DNA of 16,301 nt from an uncultured Clostridia bacterium (GCA_937912045.1 CALDPI010000149.1:1-16301); one strand, 5' to 3'; counted from the first letter of the stretch, positions 1 through 5,717 are shown. Notes: generated by a model from the letters alone, not told the origin. Made by a program: numbers and translations.

Positions 1-65
1 ATGTAAGGGTATAGATATTAAAAAATTTATGAAGTATGATATAACTAGAAAGAGGAGATGATACC

Positions 66-419
66 ATGAGTAAAAAGATAAAACACAGGAAATTAGGTTG
101 GACACCGCCAGAGAATTACAGGAGTTTTTTCTATGCATCTTCTGATGAGGAATTTAAGGCAAAACATCCAATTGGTTATATTTTTTTAGTCTTACTTGGT
201 ATTACAGTATTGCTTTTGCCTGCTATATTGTTTAGCGTTTTCGTTGGTACAGATAGCGGATGGGTAATGCTTGGTTTTGCAGGTGGATTTATCTTCGGAA
301 TAGGACTGTTTAATTTTGTTGCTATTATCATTAAACAATACTTAGGTCATTGGGTTAGTATTATATCTTTTTTGCTTGGTGGAATTATGATGTTGATAAG
401 CTGGCTCTTGTGCAGATAA
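66..419 (+). CDS. Small membrane protein of unknown function
   Basis: A 117-residue protein that I do not recognise. Residues 1-35 are polar and basic, with a GWTPPENYRSFF stretch. Three hydrophobic segments follow, at about 37-60, 65-89 and 95-115, so it is probably an integral membrane protein with a cytoplasmic N-terminus. The start at 66 is supported by AGAGGAG (51-57) eight bases upstream. Base use is AT-rich, like the next genes. It is followed by a terminator-like hairpin (482-511) and the first intergenic hairpin array. The coding call is firm; the function is unknown. Confidence 0.75.
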   Translation: MSKKIKHRKLGWTPPENYRSFFYASSDEEFKAKHPIGYIFLVLLGITVLLLPAILFSVFVGTDSGWVMLGFAGGFIFGIGLFNFVAIIIKQYLGHWVSIISFLLGGIMMLISWLLCR

Positions 420-481
420 GTTGGTCGGATGAATTTCCAATTGTTAATATATGGTTCTAAAGTGAGACGTACTGCCAAACG

Positions 482-515
482 AAAATCCGTTCACGTAAGT
501 GGGCGGATTTTTGTT
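482..515 (+). terminator. Terminator-like hairpin after the small membrane gene
   Basis: The arms AAAATCCGTTCAC (482-494) and GTGGGCGGATTTT (499-511) pair over 13 positions with two G-T pairs, closing on a GTAA loop. A T-rich tail follows. It also forms the left end of the hairpin array that comes next. Confidence 0.7.
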
Positions 516-652
516 TGTATTATTCATTTTTCAATATTCATCATTCATTATTCATTAGTGCAGAACGGATTTTCAAATGAATAATGAATATTGAAGTCGC
601 TTGCGCTGATGAATAATGAATAATTATTGCCACTCCGTCGCTTTTATGCTAT
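482..652. repeat. Intergenic hairpin array 1 (degenerate copy)
   Basis: The left half carries repeats of the word ATTCAT (516-556) and the right half its reverse complement ATGAAT (575-621). AAAATCCGTTC (482-492) returns inverted as GAACGGATTTT (563-573) and closes the first half. A small CGC/GCG hairpin lies near 597-605. The right edge reads CGCTTTTATGCTATGG (639-654), a decayed form of the CTTTTATGCTATAATA promoter edge seen after array 2. The architecture matches arrays 2 and 3, but this copy has lost hairpins and its promoter. Confidence 0.65.
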
Positions 653-675
653 GGTTGAGGTACTATAGGGACAAG

Positions 676-704
676 TTGAATTTAGTCTGTTTATATGATA
701 GAAT
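676..704 (+). promoter_or_regulatory. Sigma-A promoter of the XRE regulator gene
   Basis: TTGAAT (676-681), a 17-base spacer and TAGAAT (699-704) fit a vegetative promoter. Transcription would start near 711, inside the palindrome at 708-724. The leader to the start codon would be about 85 bases. Confidence 0.6.
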
Positions 705-707
705 ATA

Positions 708-724
708 CTCAACTCAAAGTTGAG
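708..724. promoter_or_regulatory. Palindromic operator candidate at the XRE promoter
   Basis: CTCAACTCAAAGTTGAG is a perfect 7-base inverted repeat with a 3-base centre. It sits over the predicted transcription start. XRE-family regulators commonly bind such dyads and repress themselves, so autoregulation is inferred from position and symmetry only. Confidence 0.5.
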
Positions 725-795
725 AACAACTAAAAAATACCGTTATTGTATTGAAAATTCAAATGGTTTATACTAAATAGCAAGGAGGAGTGTTT

Positions 796-1896
796 ATGAA
801 ATATTTTGGAGAAAGATTAAAAAAACTTCGTTACGATAATAATGTCACTCAAGATACCCTTGCCGAATATCTTGGTATTTCTTATCAAGCAATATCTAAG
901 TGGGAAAATGCATTGGGTTTTCCAGAAATTTCACTTATTCCTGCCATTTCTAATTTTTTTGGAGTATCGTCTGATTTTTTGTTGGGGATTGAACTTGAAA
1001 AAAGCGAAGAAAATATTGAAAATGTTTTGAACGAGGCTCGTGAATTTACTCATACAGGTGAAATAGAAAAAAGCATTAACTTGATTGAGGAGGCTTTAAA
1101 AAGTTTTCCTAATGAACACCGTTTATTATGCGATTTAATTGAATATAAAGTTATGACTTGGAAAAGAGAAGATTTAGAATGGTGTCAGGATATAGAAACT
1201 AAAGCTAATTTAATTTTAAGGGATTGTAATATTGATAAAATAAGACATAAAACAATCGTAAACTTAGCTTTTGCATATAGCTTTAGCGGTCTGAAAGATA
1301 AAGTTTTAGAAATTGCGGAATTATTACCTGATGTTGCCTATTCAAAGAAACAATTAGTGAGTCTTTCTGCACCTATAAGGGAGAGGATAAAATATAAGCC
1401 TGATTGTATTTTAAGTTGCTCAGAGTGTTTACTAACAGATATACTTACCATTTCAAAACACCACATATTTTATGGTGATATTGAAATAGCAATTGAAGTG
1501 TGTAATAGAGCATTAAAAATAATTGACGGAATTGGAGCAGAAGGATATCTTTTGTATATGCAAGCAGCAGCTTATGAAGATTTAATGTTAGCATTTGGAA
1601 AACTAAAAAGAACAGATGAAATGTATTCTGCTATAGAAAAAGTTATTGAAATAGATAAGCAGATAGAAAAAACTTTATGTGATGGTGGCAAAGAGTATGT
1701 TTCCCCCTTGCTAAAAGGTCTTGCTTTCAGTAAAGAAAGCATAACTTTTAACCATCCAAGTAATAGCCTTGAAAGACTTTATAACTATATCAATAACTCT
1801 AATATATTAAAGCCATATTTTAATGATGATAAATTTATAAGCATTGTTTCTAAATTAGAGAAAGAGATTAAAGATTTAAAGGCAAGGCAGGAATAA
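796..1896 (+). CDS. XRE-family transcriptional regulator with helical-repeat C-terminus
   Basis: A 366-residue DNA-binding regulator. Residues about 6-64 form a Cro/C1-type helix-turn-helix (NNVTQDTLAEYLGISYQAIS, then KWENALGFPE and the FFGVSSDFLLG ending typical of Firmicute XRE proteins). The remaining 300 residues are alpha-helical and rich in Lys, Glu and Leu. Segments such as NLIEEALKSFPNEHRLLCDL and the later CNRALKIIDG and AIEKVIEID stretches resemble TPR repeats, as in regulators that sense peptides or small ligands; this is inference. The start at 796 is preferred over GTG at 790 because AAGGAGGAG (782-790) ends five bases before it. A promoter and a 17-base palindrome lie upstream. 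No toxin or phage partner is adjacent, so its targets are unknown. Confidence 0.9.
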   Translation: MKYFGERLKKLRYDNNVTQDTLAEYLGISYQAISKWENALGFPEISLIPAISNFFGVSSDFLLGIELEKSEENIENVLNEAREFTHTGEIEKSINLIEEALKSFPNEHRLLCDLIEYKVMTWKREDLEWCQDIETKANLILRDCNIDKIRHKTIVNLAFAYSFSGLKDKVLEIAELLPDVAYSKKQLVSLSAPIRERIKYKPDCILSCSECLLTDILTISKHHIFYGDIEIAIEVCNRALKIIDGIGAEGYLLYMQAAAYEDLMLAFGKLKRTDEMYSAIEKVIEIDKQIEKTLCDGGKEYVSPLLKGLAFSKESITFNHPSNSLERLYNYINNSNILKPYFNDDKFISIVSKLEKEIKDLKARQE

Positions 1897-2002
1897 CCGT
1901 TATACTTTCGGTATATTTACTGCTTAAAAACAAAGTTTTAAACTACATTCTCTTTGGTATGATTTTAAATGTGTAGGTATGATTTTTGTCATACTATCAA
2001 AA

Positions 2003-2038
2003 AATAGAGTTATCTCGTAACTTCGGGATAACTCTATT
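2003..2038. terminator. Hairpin after the XRE gene, possible terminator
   Basis: AATAGAGTTATC (2003-2014) pairs perfectly with GATAACTCTATT (2027-2038) around a 12-base loop. There is an A-run on the left and no strong T-run on the right, so it fits a minus-strand terminator, or a structured element, better than a plus-strand terminator. A smaller hairpin, GTATGA/TCATAC (1977-1994), lies just before it. Confidence 0.45.
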
Positions 2039-2112
2039 CTCATATATAGCTTGAAAATGATAATAAAAAATGTTATATTAAATACAAGAAAAAAGCTTGT
2101 TGTTATGCGGAA

Positions 2113-2149
2113 TTTTCAACTTGTGGAAATGACTTCCACAAGTTGAAAA
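2113..2149. repeat. Perfect 16-base-pair hairpin upstream of the DUF559 unit
   Basis: TTTTCAACTTGTGGAA (2113-2128) pairs without mismatch with TTCCACAAGTTGAAAA (2134-2149) around the loop ATGAC. It lies six bases outside the left inverted repeat of the DUF559 unit. No T-run follows, so a terminator role is unlikely. Confidence 0.7.
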
Positions 2150-2155
2150 CAATAA

Positions 2156-2670
2156 CCTCCCTCTGACGAGGGAGGTGTCAAAACTTTAGTTTTGACGGAG
2201 GGAGAGAATATGAAAGAATATAATAAAGCAAATATCCCTCTTGCAAAAACTTTAAGGAAAAATATGACACCTTGGGAACGAAAACTTTGGTATGAGTTTT
2301 TAAGATATTACCCCGTAAGGTTTCAAAGACAAAAAGCTATTGGAAATTATATAGCAGATTTCTATTGTGCAAAAGCAAGACTTGTTGTTGAACTTGATGG
2401 TGGCGGTCATTATACCCCGAAGCAAATAGAAAAAGACAAAGTTAGAACGAAAGAGTTAGAGGATATGAATTTAACAATTTTAAGGATTTGTAATTTAGAT
2501 ATTGACCGTAATTTCAGTGGTGTATGCGAATATATAGATTTAGCTGTTAAGAATTCTCTCCCTCAGTCTTTTGCTACGCAAAATCCAGCCGCTGACGGCG
2601 GCGGTCTCCCTTTGCCACTTCGTGACATTTCCCTCACACTGTGAGGGAATCTACCCTCGTCAGAGGGAGC
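2156..2670. mobile_element. Inverted-repeat-bounded unit carrying a DUF559 gene (candidate mobile element)
   Basis: The left end, CTCCCTCTGACGAGGG (2157-2172), returns as its exact 16-base reverse complement at 2654-2669. Each end is itself a hairpin (CCCTC/GAGGG). An inner 12-base pair, GAGGGAGAGAAT (2198-2209) and ATTCTCTCCCTC (2553-2564), brackets the nuclease-like coding core exactly. Further hairpins fill the right side: TTTTGC/GCAAAA (2569-2583) and TTCCCTCACA/TGTGAGGGAA (2629-2649). From memory, DUF559 genes in gut Firmicutes often carry CTCCCTC flanks of this type; I could not check this. Mobility is inferred; no target duplication was established. Confidence 0.55.
2210..2644 (+). CDS. 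DUF559-family endonuclease-like protein
   Basis: A 144-residue protein of the DUF559 family, which has a Vsr/restriction-endonuclease-like fold. The family motifs are clear: the N-terminal NMTPWERKLWYEFLR (19-32), PVRFQRQKAIGNYIADFYC (35-53), VVELDGGGHY (59-68), and a late ILRICNLDIDRNF (90-102). Asp50, Glu61 and Asp63 are the likely metal-binding residues, by analogy with the fold. The start at 2210 is set by GGAGGGAG (2197-2204); an upstream in-frame TTG at 2192 lies inside a hairpin. The usual domain ends near residue 114. Residues 115-144 (Pro, Gly and Leu rich) are encoded by the right-hand repeat block, so this tail is probably a repeat read-through rather than a functional domain. Its substrate is unknown. 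Confidence 0.85.
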   Translation: MKEYNKANIPLAKTLRKNMTPWERKLWYEFLRYYPVRFQRQKAIGNYIADFYCAKARLVVELDGGGHYTPKQIEKDKVRTKELEDMNLTILRICNLDIDRNFSGVCEYIDLAVKNSLPQSFATQNPAADGGGLPLPLRDISLTL

Positions 2671-2682
2671 CAAGGTGTAGAT

Positions 2683-2711
2683 TTGTCCCTGATTTAACTC
2701 AACCATATAAT
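2683..2711 (+). promoter_or_regulatory. Promoter of the two-helix membrane protein gene
   Basis: TTGTCC (2683-2688), 17 bases, then TATAAT (2706-2711), followed by ACACCCAAGGCGGTGA. This right edge (ATAATA, then ACC, then AAGG) matches the promoters at 3577 and 4576, which suggests a shared module. Confidence 0.6.
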
Positions 2712-2732
2712 ACACCCAAGGCGGTGATGACA

Positions 2733-3311
2733 ATGGAAAAAATCACGCAAGATATGTGTATAAGTGAAACCAATAATGACTGGCGATCAAAATTCAGGTG
2801 GGGGATTGCAATAGTAATACTAGGAGCATTTACTATTGATGTTGAGTCTAATGGCATTTGGTGGTTAATGGTTTATGTAATTTTTTTTGGGATATTTACG
2901 TTAATCTTATATTATTTGTTGCGTAGAAAGTTTAATAATGCTACCAATGTCTATTATATAGTTGAAGATGTATTCATAAATGTTCAGGAGAAAAACGCTT
3001 TTGCTAATAAGAGTTTTGCATTTAACTATGGTGGGTTAATCGGATATAGACGTTTACGGAAATATGATTTTGAAATTCAATTTTCACGTAATGGTATGCA
3101 TCAAATTATATTGTTTAGTAAAAAAGAACCCCAAGGAACAGATGCAAACTATTCAGCAGTGTTCTTTTCACAGCCTGGAGATAAATTCTATCTTTTAATG
3201 TCAAGTAACGCTAAGAACCAGAATATTGTAAAAGCCTTTAATGCAAAATACTACACATTAGTTCAAGAAGATTTTGATTACATAGACGGAAAATACTATG
3301 TTAAAAAATAA
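2733..3311 (+). CDS. Two-helix membrane protein with C-terminal soluble domain
   Basis: A 192-residue protein of unknown function. After a polar start, hydrophobic segments at about 22-37 and 42-63 are separated by only a few residues. Basic RRK then leads into a soluble domain of about 125 residues, rich in beta-strand-forming aromatic and hydrophobic residues (YYIVEDVFINV, SFAFNYGGLIGYRRL, YSAVFFS, FYLLMSS). The layout resembles YcxB-like/PH-like membrane proteins, but I could not confirm membership. The start at 2733 follows AAGGCGG (2718-2724) by eight bases; ATG at 2727 is a possible alternative. The frame is open back to 2571, but that stretch is the DUF559 repeat block. A conserved tail and a terminator follow the stop directly. 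Confidence 0.75.
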   Translation: MEKITQDMCISETNNDWRSKFRWGIAIVILGAFTIDVESNGIWWLMVYVIFFGIFTLILYYLLRRKFNNATNVYYIVEDVFINVQEKNAFANKSFAFNYGGLIGYRRLRKYDFEIQFSRNGMHQIILFSKKEPQGTDANYSAVFFSQPGDKFYLLMSSNAKNQNIVKAFNAKYYTLVQEDFDYIDGKYYVKK

Positions 3312-3362
3312 GAAAATCCTCGGTTTTTACCCAGTTCTTTTTCGGACACGAATGACAAAAAA
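3311..3362 (+). repeat. Conserved post-gene tail, copy A
   Basis: This 52-base block is nearly identical to 4301-4350. Its core from 3335 on, TTCTTTTTCGGACACGAATG followed by ACAAAAAA, is identical in both, and CTCGGTTTTT precedes it by a few bases. It sits between the stop codon and the terminator hairpin. Shorter relatives occur at 5655-5691. Its function is unknown. Confidence 0.75.
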
Positions 3363-3391
3363 CACTCGTTCTCTTGAACGAGTGTTTTTTT
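3361..3391 (+). terminator. Rho-independent terminator
   Basis: AACACTCGTTC (3361-3371) pairs with GAACGAGTGTT (3376-3386) around a TCTT loop, and a T-run follows. It ends the membrane protein transcript and precedes hairpin array 2. Confidence 0.9.
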
Positions 3392-3393
3392 AT

Positions 3394-3590
3394 CCAAGCC
3401 GACAGGCTTGGTATATCATCACGACGCAGTCGTGTATATCATTGCCGCACAAGTGCGGCGTATATCATCACACCTTTAGGTGTGTATTAAAAATCTGTCG
3501 GCTTGATGATATACAAAACTTCGTTTTGATGATATGCAATTCCTTGCGGAATTGATGATATACAACGGCTATGCCGTTGATTTACTGCCG
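3394..3590. repeat. Intergenic hairpin array 2 (seven hairpins, GATGATATAC word)
   Basis: Seven short perfect hairpins lie at 3394-3411, 3421-3433, 3444-3459, 3470-3483, 3515-3527, 3538-3553 and 3564-3578. Stems are 5-7 bp with 2-4 base loops, and the stem sequences are unrelated. In the first half they are separated by (G)TATATCATC/T (3412, 3434, 3460). In the second half they are separated by the reverse complement GATGATATAC (3505, 3528 with one change, 3554). AAGCCGACAG (3397-3406) returns inverted at 3495-3504 and marks the midpoint. The last hairpin runs straight into the -35 box of the next promoter. Confidence 0.85.
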
Positions 3591-3605
3591 CTTTTATGCT
3601 ATAAT
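3577..3605 (+). promoter_or_regulatory. Promoter of the alpha/beta hydrolase gene, fused to array 2
   Basis: TTGATT (3577-3582), 17 bases, then TATAAT (3600-3605) with a TG one base upstream (extended -10). The -35 box overlaps the last hairpin of array 2. The sequence downstream, AGACCTAAGGCGGTGA, supplies the ribosome binding site. Confidence 0.75.
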
Positions 3606-3625
3606 AGACCTAAGGCGGTGATTGT

Positions 3626-4294
3626 ATGGAAGAATATTGTTTTCAAAACATTCAATATTTAATGAAAAAACCTAATGGATTTAATCCCAAAAAGAAATAT
3701 CCCATACTTTTGTTTTTGCATGGGGCAGGAACAAGAGGTAACGATATAAGTAAATTGTATGATAATCCTTTCTTTGAGATAATTGAGACACACCAAAACT
3801 TACCTTTTGTTATTATTGCACCTTTGTGCAGTGAGAATACTTGGTTTGATGTTTTTGAACGCCTGCAGTTGTTGGTGGAAGAGATTGAGGCCTTACCTTT
3901 TTCTGACTGCAATCGTATATACATTATGGGAGCGAGTATGGGCGGCTACGCTACCTGGCAACTTGCTATGAGTATGCCCGAACGCTTTGCCGCTATAGTT
4001 CCAATTTGCGGTGGTGGAATGTATTGGAATGCTGCAAGGCTTGTTAATGTTCCTGTATGGGCATTTCACGGAGCAAAAGATACAACGGTTCTTTTAGAAG
4101 AATCGGTCAAAATGGTTGATGCTGTTAATCACTCAAAAGGAAAGGCCAAGTTGACCGTCTATCCTGAAAACAGTCACGATGCTTGGAGCGATACATATCG
4201 AAATCCTGAGGTGTTTGATTGGTTGTTAAAACAAAAAAAGGAACACGATATTCAGTGTTGTGACAAATATAATAATTCTAAAAAATATGGATAA
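3626..4294 (+). CDS. Alpha/beta hydrolase, carboxylesterase/phospholipase type
   Basis: A 222-residue single-domain hydrolase without a signal peptide, so probably a cytoplasmic esterase acting on carboxylic esters or acylated sugars. The oxyanion motif LLFLHGAGTRG is at 28-38. The nucleophile elbow GASMGG places the serine at 104. Asp152 (HGAKDTTV) and His184 (ENSHDAW) complete the triad, with spacing usual for the PHB-depolymerase/phospholipase family. AAGGCGGTGA (3612-3621) precedes the start. The C-terminal 20 residues are polar and low in complexity. It is a single-gene transcription unit with its own promoter and terminator. The real substrate cannot be told from sequence; the neighbouring SGNH esterase and epimerase make carbohydrate esters plausible. 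Confidence 0.88.
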   Translation: MEEYCFQNIQYLMKKPNGFNPKKKYPILLFLHGAGTRGNDISKLYDNPFFEIIETHQNLPFVIIAPLCSENTWFDVFERLQLLVEEIEALPFSDCNRIYIMGASMGGYATWQLAMSMPERFAAIVPICGGGMYWNAARLVNVPVWAFHGAKDTTVLLEESVKMVDAVNHSKGKAKLTVYPENSHDAWSDTYRNPEVFDWLLKQKKEHDIQCCDKYNNSKKYG

Positions 4295-4300
4295 TATTTA

Positions 4301-4350
4301 AAGAATCTCGGTTTTTGACCAATTCTTTTTCGGACACGAATGACAAAAAA
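4301..4350 (+). repeat. Conserved post-gene tail, copy B
   Basis: A near-identical partner of 3311-3362. Both contain CTCGGTTTTT, then ACC, then TTCTTTTTCGGACACGAATG and ACAAAAAA, and differ only at a few bases in the middle. It lies directly after the hydrolase stop codon and before a terminator, as copy A does. Confidence 0.75.
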
Positions 4351-4382
4351 TAAAGCACTTCGAAAGAAGTGCTTTATTTTTT
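4345..4382 (+). terminator. Rho-independent terminator after the hydrolase gene
   Basis: The arms 4345-4361 and 4366-4382 pair perfectly over 17 bp around a GAAA tetraloop. The AT-rich base includes a T-run at the 3' side and an A-run at the 5' side, so it could work in both directions. Confidence 0.9.
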
Positions 4383-4387
4383 GTGTT

Positions 4388-4581
4388 TGTGTCCGCAAGG
4401 ACACAACATCGTTTTGCAACCTTAGTTGCAAACATCATTTGACCTTTAGGTCAACATCTTTCCGCTTGCGGACACAAAACGATGTGGCTGCGCCAACGAT
4501 GTGATGCTCCGCATCAATGATGTTTTGCCTTTGGCAAAAACGATGTTGCACTTCGTGCAAATACAATGCTTCGCATTGATT
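4388..4581. repeat. Intergenic hairpin array 3 (nine hairpins, AACGATGT word)
   Basis: Hairpins lie at 4388-4405, 4414-4431, 4440-4453, 4462-4471, 4486-4494, 4503-4515, 4523-4539, 4546-4560 and 4564-4578. First-half separators are ACATCGTT, ACATCATT and ACATCTTT (4406, 4432, 4454). Second-half separators are the reverse complement AACGATGT or AATGATGT (4478, 4495, 4516, 4539). TGTGTCCGCAAG (4388-4399) returns inverted at 4465-4476 and marks the midpoint. The architecture equals array 2, but the separator word and every stem are different. Confidence 0.85.
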
Positions 4582-4604
4582 TATATTTGTTTTTATGCTA
4601 TAAT
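4576..4604 (+). promoter_or_regulatory. Promoter of the SGNH esterase gene, fused to array 3
   Basis: TTGATT (4576-4581), a 17-base spacer and TATAAT (4599-4604) with extended TG. The -35 box begins inside the last hairpin of array 3. Boxes and spacing are the same as at 3577-3605, and CACCTAAGGAGATG follows. Confidence 0.75.
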
Positions 4605-4627
4605 ACACCTAAGGAGATGGGGAATAT

Positions 4628-5644
4628 ATGAATTTAAAATTATCACAAATCAGAGATATAACCACAGGTGCGGTTAGGATTGAAGAAATTGATAACGGTA
4701 TTCATTTTTATCGTTTTACAAAACAGCAAGAAGAGCTCTATAAGAATCGTAGCAATGATTTTTACACAAAAACTTTTACTACATCAGGTGTACGAATTAG
4801 TTTTCGCACTAATAGTCAGACATTGTTTTTAAGGACGGAAATCACTGGCGGAAGCAGCAGATCTTATTTCGCATTTGATGTGTTTGTTAACGGCGTGAAG
4901 ATAGATACATTGGACAATTTTTCTGATATAGATATTCCTCAGAATTATACAACGCTTAATTTTCCTCTCGGAGAGTTTTCTAAAGAATTTGATCTTGGAA
5001 TAGGCGAAAAAGAGGTTTGTGTATATTTTCCTTGGTCAGTAAAGGCGACATTAAAAGAGTTTGTAATTGATGATGATTCATTCATTAAACCCGTCAAACC
5101 AAACAAAAAACTGTTATGCTTTGGTGATTCGATTACCCATGGTTATGATGCTTTATATCCCAGCAACAAGTATATTACAAAGCTTGCCGATATGCTGAAT
5201 GCAGGGGAGTATAACAAAGCCATCGGCGGTGAAGTATTCTTTCCTGCGCTTGCAGCAACAAAAGAAGATTTTGAACCGGATTATATTACTGTAGCATATG
5301 GTACAAACGATTGGAGCAAGCGCTCAAAGGAAGAGTTAACGCACAATTGTAAAGATTTTCTTTGCAATTTAAGTAATAACTACCCCAATGCTAAAATTTT
5401 CGTAATCACTCCTATATGGCGCAAGGATATGAACGAAAGCAGACTATTTGGAGATTTTAAGAGCGTGGGGGAGATTATTCAAAAACAAACTGCTGCATTT
5501 AGCAACATTTCGGTTATTCAAGGTTTTGAATTTGTTCCGCAAAATGAAGATTTATTTGCCGATTTAAGGTTGCATCCAAACGATGAGGGCTTTGAATATT
5601 ATTTTGAAAATTTGTCAAAACACATAAAAGATATATTGAAATAA
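4628..5644 (+). CDS. Two-domain SGNH/GDSL esterase (carbohydrate-esterase-like)
   Basis: A 338-residue protein. Residues 1-155 form a beta-rich N-terminal domain (GVRISFRTNSQTLFLRTEI, FDVFVNGVKID) like the jelly-roll domain found before some SGNH esterases. Residues 158-338 are the SGNH hydrolase: block I LLCFGDSITHGYD with Ser168, block II Gly200 (AIGG), block III GTND with Asn227, and block V DLRLHP with Asp312 and His316. All four invariant residues are present. There is no signal peptide, so a cytoplasmic deacylase of imported oligosaccharides is a reasonable inference. AAGGAGATGG (4611-4620) supports the start. The aldose-epimerase-like gene downstream fits a sugar role, but its own conserved tail lies between them, so they need not be co-transcribed. 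Confidence 0.9.
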   Translation: MNLKLSQIRDITTGAVRIEEIDNGIHFYRFTKQQEELYKNRSNDFYTKTFTTSGVRISFRTNSQTLFLRTEITGGSSRSYFAFDVFVNGVKIDTLDNFSDIDIPQNYTTLNFPLGEFSKEFDLGIGEKEVCVYFPWSVKATLKEFVIDDDSFIKPVKPNKKLLCFGDSITHGYDALYPSNKYITKLADMLNAGEYNKAIGGEVFFPALAATKEDFEPDYITVAYGTNDWSKRSKEELTHNCKDFLCNLSNNYPNAKIFVITPIWRKDMNESRLFGDFKSVGEIIQKQTAAFSNISVIQGFEFVPQNEDLFADLRLHPNDEGFEYYFENLSKHIKDILK

Positions 5645-5654
5645 TCACAAAAAT

Positions 5655-5717
5655 AAAGATAATCAGGTTTTTCGACCGGTTCTTTTTTGTCCATTGCGAA
5701 AGCAATGGCATATCATC
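5655..5717. repeat. Truncated copy of the tail and hairpin-array module
   Basis: AATCAGGTTTTTCGACCGGT (5661-5680), followed by TCTTTTTTGTCC, resembles the conserved tails at 3311 and 4301. One hairpin follows: CCATTGC/GCAATGG (5691-5708) with a GAAA loop, then CATATCATC (5709-5717), one base different from the array 2 word. The rest of the array and the TTGATT/TATAAT promoter are missing. Confidence 0.55.

Noticed and set aside
2571..2732. N-terminal extension of the two-helix membrane protein
   Set aside because: These codons lie in the right-hand DUF559 repeat and the promoter; ribosome binding sequence AAGGCGG marks the start at 2733.
3298..3555. An 85-codon open frame across hairpin array 2
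   Set aside because: It runs through the conserved tail, the terminator and seven hairpins, has no ribosome binding site and encodes no recognisable protein.
3394..4581. CRISPR-like arrays
   Set aside because: The constant words are only 8-10 bases, reverse orientation at mid-array and alternate with self-complementary stems. No cas gene is near.
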